Below, one piece after another: positions 7,653-9,399 of a DNA stretch of 9,399 bases (position 1 is the stretch's first letter; every line of letters begins with the position of its first letter). The notes beneath the pieces are model-generated. The model was not told the origin of the DNA, searched no databases, and worked only from the letters and a program-made list of their open reading frames with translations. Position numbers and translations under genes: made by a program. Source of the DNA: Bacillota bacterium (GTDB lineage: Bacteria; Bacillota_C; Negativicutes; CTSoil-072). The DNA is taken from contig JAGFXW010000071.1 of the NCBI GenBank assembly GCA_017861495.1, positions 1-9,399 on the forward strand, written 5' to 3'.

Positions 7653-7664
7653 AATATTAATATT
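7653..7664. repeat. 12-bp AT-only palindrome after the Doc-like gene
   Basis: AATATTAATATT is a perfect inverted repeat starting 8 bases after the Doc-like stop codon. It is too weak and lacks a T-run, so it is not an intrinsic terminator. It could be a protein-binding site or chance in AT-rich DNA. Confidence 0.3.
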
Positions 7665-7743
7665 ATTGCGAAAAAACTGAAAATTAAGCAGGAATTATTT
7701 TAATATTGTAGAATGGTAAAATTAGTTAAACGTTTTAGTAATG

Positions 7744-7837
7744 GGGCAAGACAGTATGGCAAACTTGCTGAAAGGCAGGGACGCAAAGCCGTGGGTCTAA
7801 AAGCCTCGGGTACTGGGCTCAGGACTGCCAGGCTGCA
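7744..7837 (+). promoter_or_regulatory. GEMM-I cyclic-dinucleotide riboswitch aptamer (c-di-GMP-I class)
   Basis: The conserved core of class GEMM-I is present in order. GGCAAAC is at 7758-7764. A stem 7764-7769/7774-7779 is capped by a GAAA tetraloop at 7770-7773. GGGACGCAAAGCC spans 7778-7790, GGGTCTAA (tetraloop receptor side) spans 7793-7800, and the variable second hairpin has AGCC at 7802-7805 pairing with GGCT at 7816-7819. GACTGCCAGG at 7823-7832 closes the core. In the numbering of the Vibrio Vc2 structure, A7785 corresponds to A47, which stacks between the ligand bases. G7758 corresponds to G20, where A is associated with cGAMP preference, so c-di-GMP is the predicted ligand. I could not resolve the outer P1 pairing with confidence, so the ends are approximate. 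The aptamer sits upstream of the KimA-type transporter gene and overlaps a terminator. It is not the ydaO-type c-di-AMP aptamer. Confidence 0.92.
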
Positions 7838-7867
7838 CGGATTTATCCGGCTGTTCCGGCAGTTTTT
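7825..7867 (+). terminator. Riboswitch expression platform: intrinsic terminator overlapping the aptamer 3' strand
   Basis: CTGCC(A)GG at 7825-7832 can pair with CCGGCAG at 7856-7862, with the A bulged. An inner stem CGGA/TCCG (7838-7841 and 7846-7849) has a TTTA loop. TTTTTGTGTTT follows immediately. The 5' strand is the GCCAGG segment the folded aptamer needs for ligand binding, so aptamer and terminator exclude each other. Ligand binding should prevent termination, an ON switch. This is inferred from sequence pairing only. Confidence 0.75.
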
Positions 7868-8021
7868 GTGTTTGCAGGGCGGAGTAAAAGCAACTGCGTA
7901 CTGATTGCAGCAATGCGAAAAATTAGAAAATGGTTAATGTATCAACCGCCAATATTGGTAATACGGGGTTTTGCCACTTTGATAAAGGTGAGGATAAAAC
8001 AACTCATTTAGGAGGGGGAAC
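7868..8021 (+). other. Leader between riboswitch terminator and transporter gene, with two adjacent inverted repeats
   Basis: This stretch of 154 bases contains no plausible gene. It holds an imperfect inverted repeat GGTT...AACC at 7932-7947, then the perfect palindrome CCAATATTGG at 7949-7958. A small hairpin CACTTT-GATA-AAGGTG lies at 7975-7990. The ribosome binding site AGGAGG (8010-8015) lies 6 bases before the ATG. No second aptamer and no convincing internal promoter were recognised. Confidence 0.5.
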
Positions 8022-9399
8022 ATGCTGCGTATAGTTCGTCGTTTTTTGATTGGAAAACCTCTTCATAATAAAGAACTGGCTCATGAGCGGCTCCCTAAAT
8101 GGAAAGCGTTGTCTATTTTTTCTTCCGATGCGCTATCTTCTGTAGCATATGGGCCGGAACAAATCATGCTTACTTTGGTTGCTGTTCCGGGAATAATGGC
8201 TTATGGCTATATGTCTCCGGTGGCTATCTCCATTCTGTTATTATTGGCTATCGTTGCCTTGTCATACGTTCAAGTGGCAAGAGCGAACCCAGGCGGCGGA
8301 GGAGCATATGCCGTGGCTAAGAAAAATTTAGGCGCCATGCCGGCGCTGATCGCAGCTGGATCTGTTTTTGCCGACTATGTGCTGACGGCTGCAGTAAGTG
8401 TATCGGCTGGCACGGCAGCCATTGTTTCTGCGTTTCCCGGATTAGCCGGCCATGAGGTAAATATTGATCTTGTTGTATTGTTTGGAATATTGATGCTGGT
8501 TAACCTAAGAGGCGTGAGGGAATCGTCCAATGCCTTTGTTATTCCGACATATGCTTTTTTACTTGGCGTTATTGTTTTAATTATCACTGGAATATGGAAA
8601 GCGATGTATGACAGTCCGTACCTTTTGCCGCCAGAATCTATTGCCAGGCAGCAAATGGATTGGGCCATGCTATTTCTTGTCCTGCGGGCCTTTGCCAATG
8701 GTTGTAGTTCCATGACGGGAGTCGAAGCTATTGCGGATAGTGTTCCCATGTTCCGTGCTCCTGAGTCGCGCAACGCTGCTGTTACGACCTATTGGATGGC
8801 AGGTATTCTGGGATTTATGTTTATCGGCATTACATATCTCATTATGCACTACCATATTATGCCGGTCGCTGATGTTACGGCAATGTCGCAATTGGCAGAA
8901 CACATTTTTGGCCGCTCGTCGGCATATTTTTATATACAAATTACGACGATGTTGGTGCTGTATCTCGCTGCCAACACCGCGTATAATGGTTTGCCCATTC
9001 TTTTATCCATTGTTGCCAAGGATGGTTATATGCCGCGTTATTTGTCTGCGCGTGGCGAGCGATTGACATTTTCTAATGGAATTATTTTGTTGACGGCGGC
9101 AGCAGGATTGTTAATTATAGTATTTGCAGGAAATATAGAGCACCTGATTTCACTGTATGCTATTGGGGTTTTTATATCGTTTACGATTGCGCAAAGCAGC
9201 ATGGTTGTTCACTGGAACCGAGAAAGAGGAGACGGCTGGCAGGTCAGAGCGTTTTTGAATGGATTAGGCGCGGTTGTTACCGGCCTGGTGGTGATTATTA
9301 TTACGTTGACCAAATTTTTATACGGAGCTTGGATTATTTTACTGTTCATTCCGATGATGATCTATGTTTTCAAAGCGATCCGGGCTCACTATGATTCCT
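8022..9399 (+). CDS. kimA: KimA-type high-affinity potassium importer, APC superfamily (3' end beyond window)
   Basis: The gene is open to the right edge, giving the first 459 residues. KimA of B. subtilis (formerly YdaO, about 607 residues) is an inner-membrane K+/H+ symporter of the APC/KUP group. The N-terminus RFLIGKPL (7-14) and FSSDALSSVAYG (33-44) match it closely from memory. The residues reported for K+ or proton handling are retained: Asp36, Tyr43, Asp118-Tyr119 (117-118 in B. subtilis), Glu235 (233) and Tyr379 (377). GGGGAY at 91-96, AANTAYN at 316-322 and RGERLTFSNGI at 344-354 are further family motifs. About eleven or twelve hydrophobic segments fit the transmembrane core; the cytosolic C-terminal domain, which binds c-di-AMP in B. 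subtilis, is off the window. AGGAGGGGG precedes the ATG. The gene lies downstream of a GEMM-I riboswitch and terminator, suggesting transcriptional control by a cyclic dinucleotide. A related amino acid permease remains a lesser alternative. Confidence 0.9.
   Translation, partial: MLRIVRRFLIGKPLHNKELAHERLPKWKALSIFSSDALSSVAYGPEQIMLTLVAVPGIMAYGYMSPVAISILLLLAIVALSYVQVARANPGGGGAYAVAKKNLGAMPALIAAGSVFADYVLTAAVSVSAGTAAIVSAFPGLAGHEVNIDLVVLFGILMLVNLRGVRESSNAFVIPTYAFLLGVIVLIITGIWKAMYDSPYLLPPESIARQQMDWAMLFLVLRAFANGCSSMTGVEAIADSVPMFRAPESRNAAVTTYWMAGILGFMFIGITYLIMHYHIMPVADVTAMSQLAEHIFGRSSAYFYIQITTMLVLYLAANTAYNGLPILLSIVAKDGYMPRYLSARGERLTFSNGIILLTAAAGLLIIVFAGNIEHLISLYAIGVFISFTIAQSSMVVHWNRERGDGWQVRAFLNGLGAVVTGLVVIIITLTKFLYGAWIILLFIPMMIYVFKAIRAHYDS

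Noticed and set aside
7744..7867. ydaO/yuaA-type c-di-AMP riboswitch, as expected before kimA
   Set aside because: The conserved blocks seen (GGCAAAC, GAAA loop, GGGACGCAAAGCC, GGTCTAA, GCCAGG) are those of GEMM-I. I see none of the ydaO conserved segments here or in the leader downstream.
7713..7904. 63-residue open frame starting at 7713
   Set aside because: It runs straight through the riboswitch aptamer and terminator, has no Shine-Dalgarno, and its composition is not protein-like.
9000..9399. Truncated or pseudogene state of the transporter gene
   Set aside because: The frame stays open with family motifs up to the last base. The missing C-terminus is due to the window edge, not a mutation.

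Overview
The window reads as chromosomal DNA of a Bacillota (Firmicutes) bacterium. Reasons are strong purine-rich Shine-Dalgarno sites, GTG and TTG starts alongside ATG, intermediate GC, a KimA-type potassium importer, and a class I cyclic-dinucleotide (GEMM-I) riboswitch with a Rho-independent terminator. A Negativicutes/Sporomusa-like lineage is my guess. No sequence search was possible, so the lineage is inference.

Layout. Bases 1-65 hold the tail of an unidentified gene. Bases 80-2096 carry a short forward pair: a YbaK/EbsC-type aminoacyl-tRNA deacylase and threonine synthase (thrC). A bidirectional hairpin terminator separates thrC from the convergent reverse-strand gene for an M3B oligoendopeptidase F that carries an N-terminal signal peptide. 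A 178-base divergent intergenic region holds a good candidate promoter for the peptidase. Bases 4252-6970 carry two radical SAM genes 4 nt apart: a B12-binding-domain/DUF4080 type and a YhcC/TIGR01212 type. A toxin-antitoxin-like pair follows at 7020-7645, an AbrB/SpoVT-fold small protein overlapping a Doc/Fic-fold protein by one base. The Doc-like protein has a badly degraded catalytic motif.

The 376-base gap at 7646-8021 contains no protein gene. It contains a well-formed GEMM-I aptamer whose 3' strand is shared with an intrinsic terminator, then a roughly 150-nt leader with two adjacent inverted repeats. A KimA-family K+ transporter gene follows and runs off the right edge. It retains the acidic and tyrosine residues tied to K+ transport in Bacillus subtilis KimA.

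The most interesting point is this last unit. kimA-type genes are classically controlled by c-di-AMP through the ydaO-type riboswitch. Here the aptamer is GEMM-I, the c-di-GMP/cGAMP class, and it keeps the G at the position that favours c-di-GMP. The geometry predicts that ligand turns expression on. No terminator is visible between the Doc-like gene and the aptamer, so the riboswitch terminator may also end transcripts coming from the radical SAM/toxin-antitoxin genes. The other point worth attention is the Doc homologue with Arg in place of the catalytic His.
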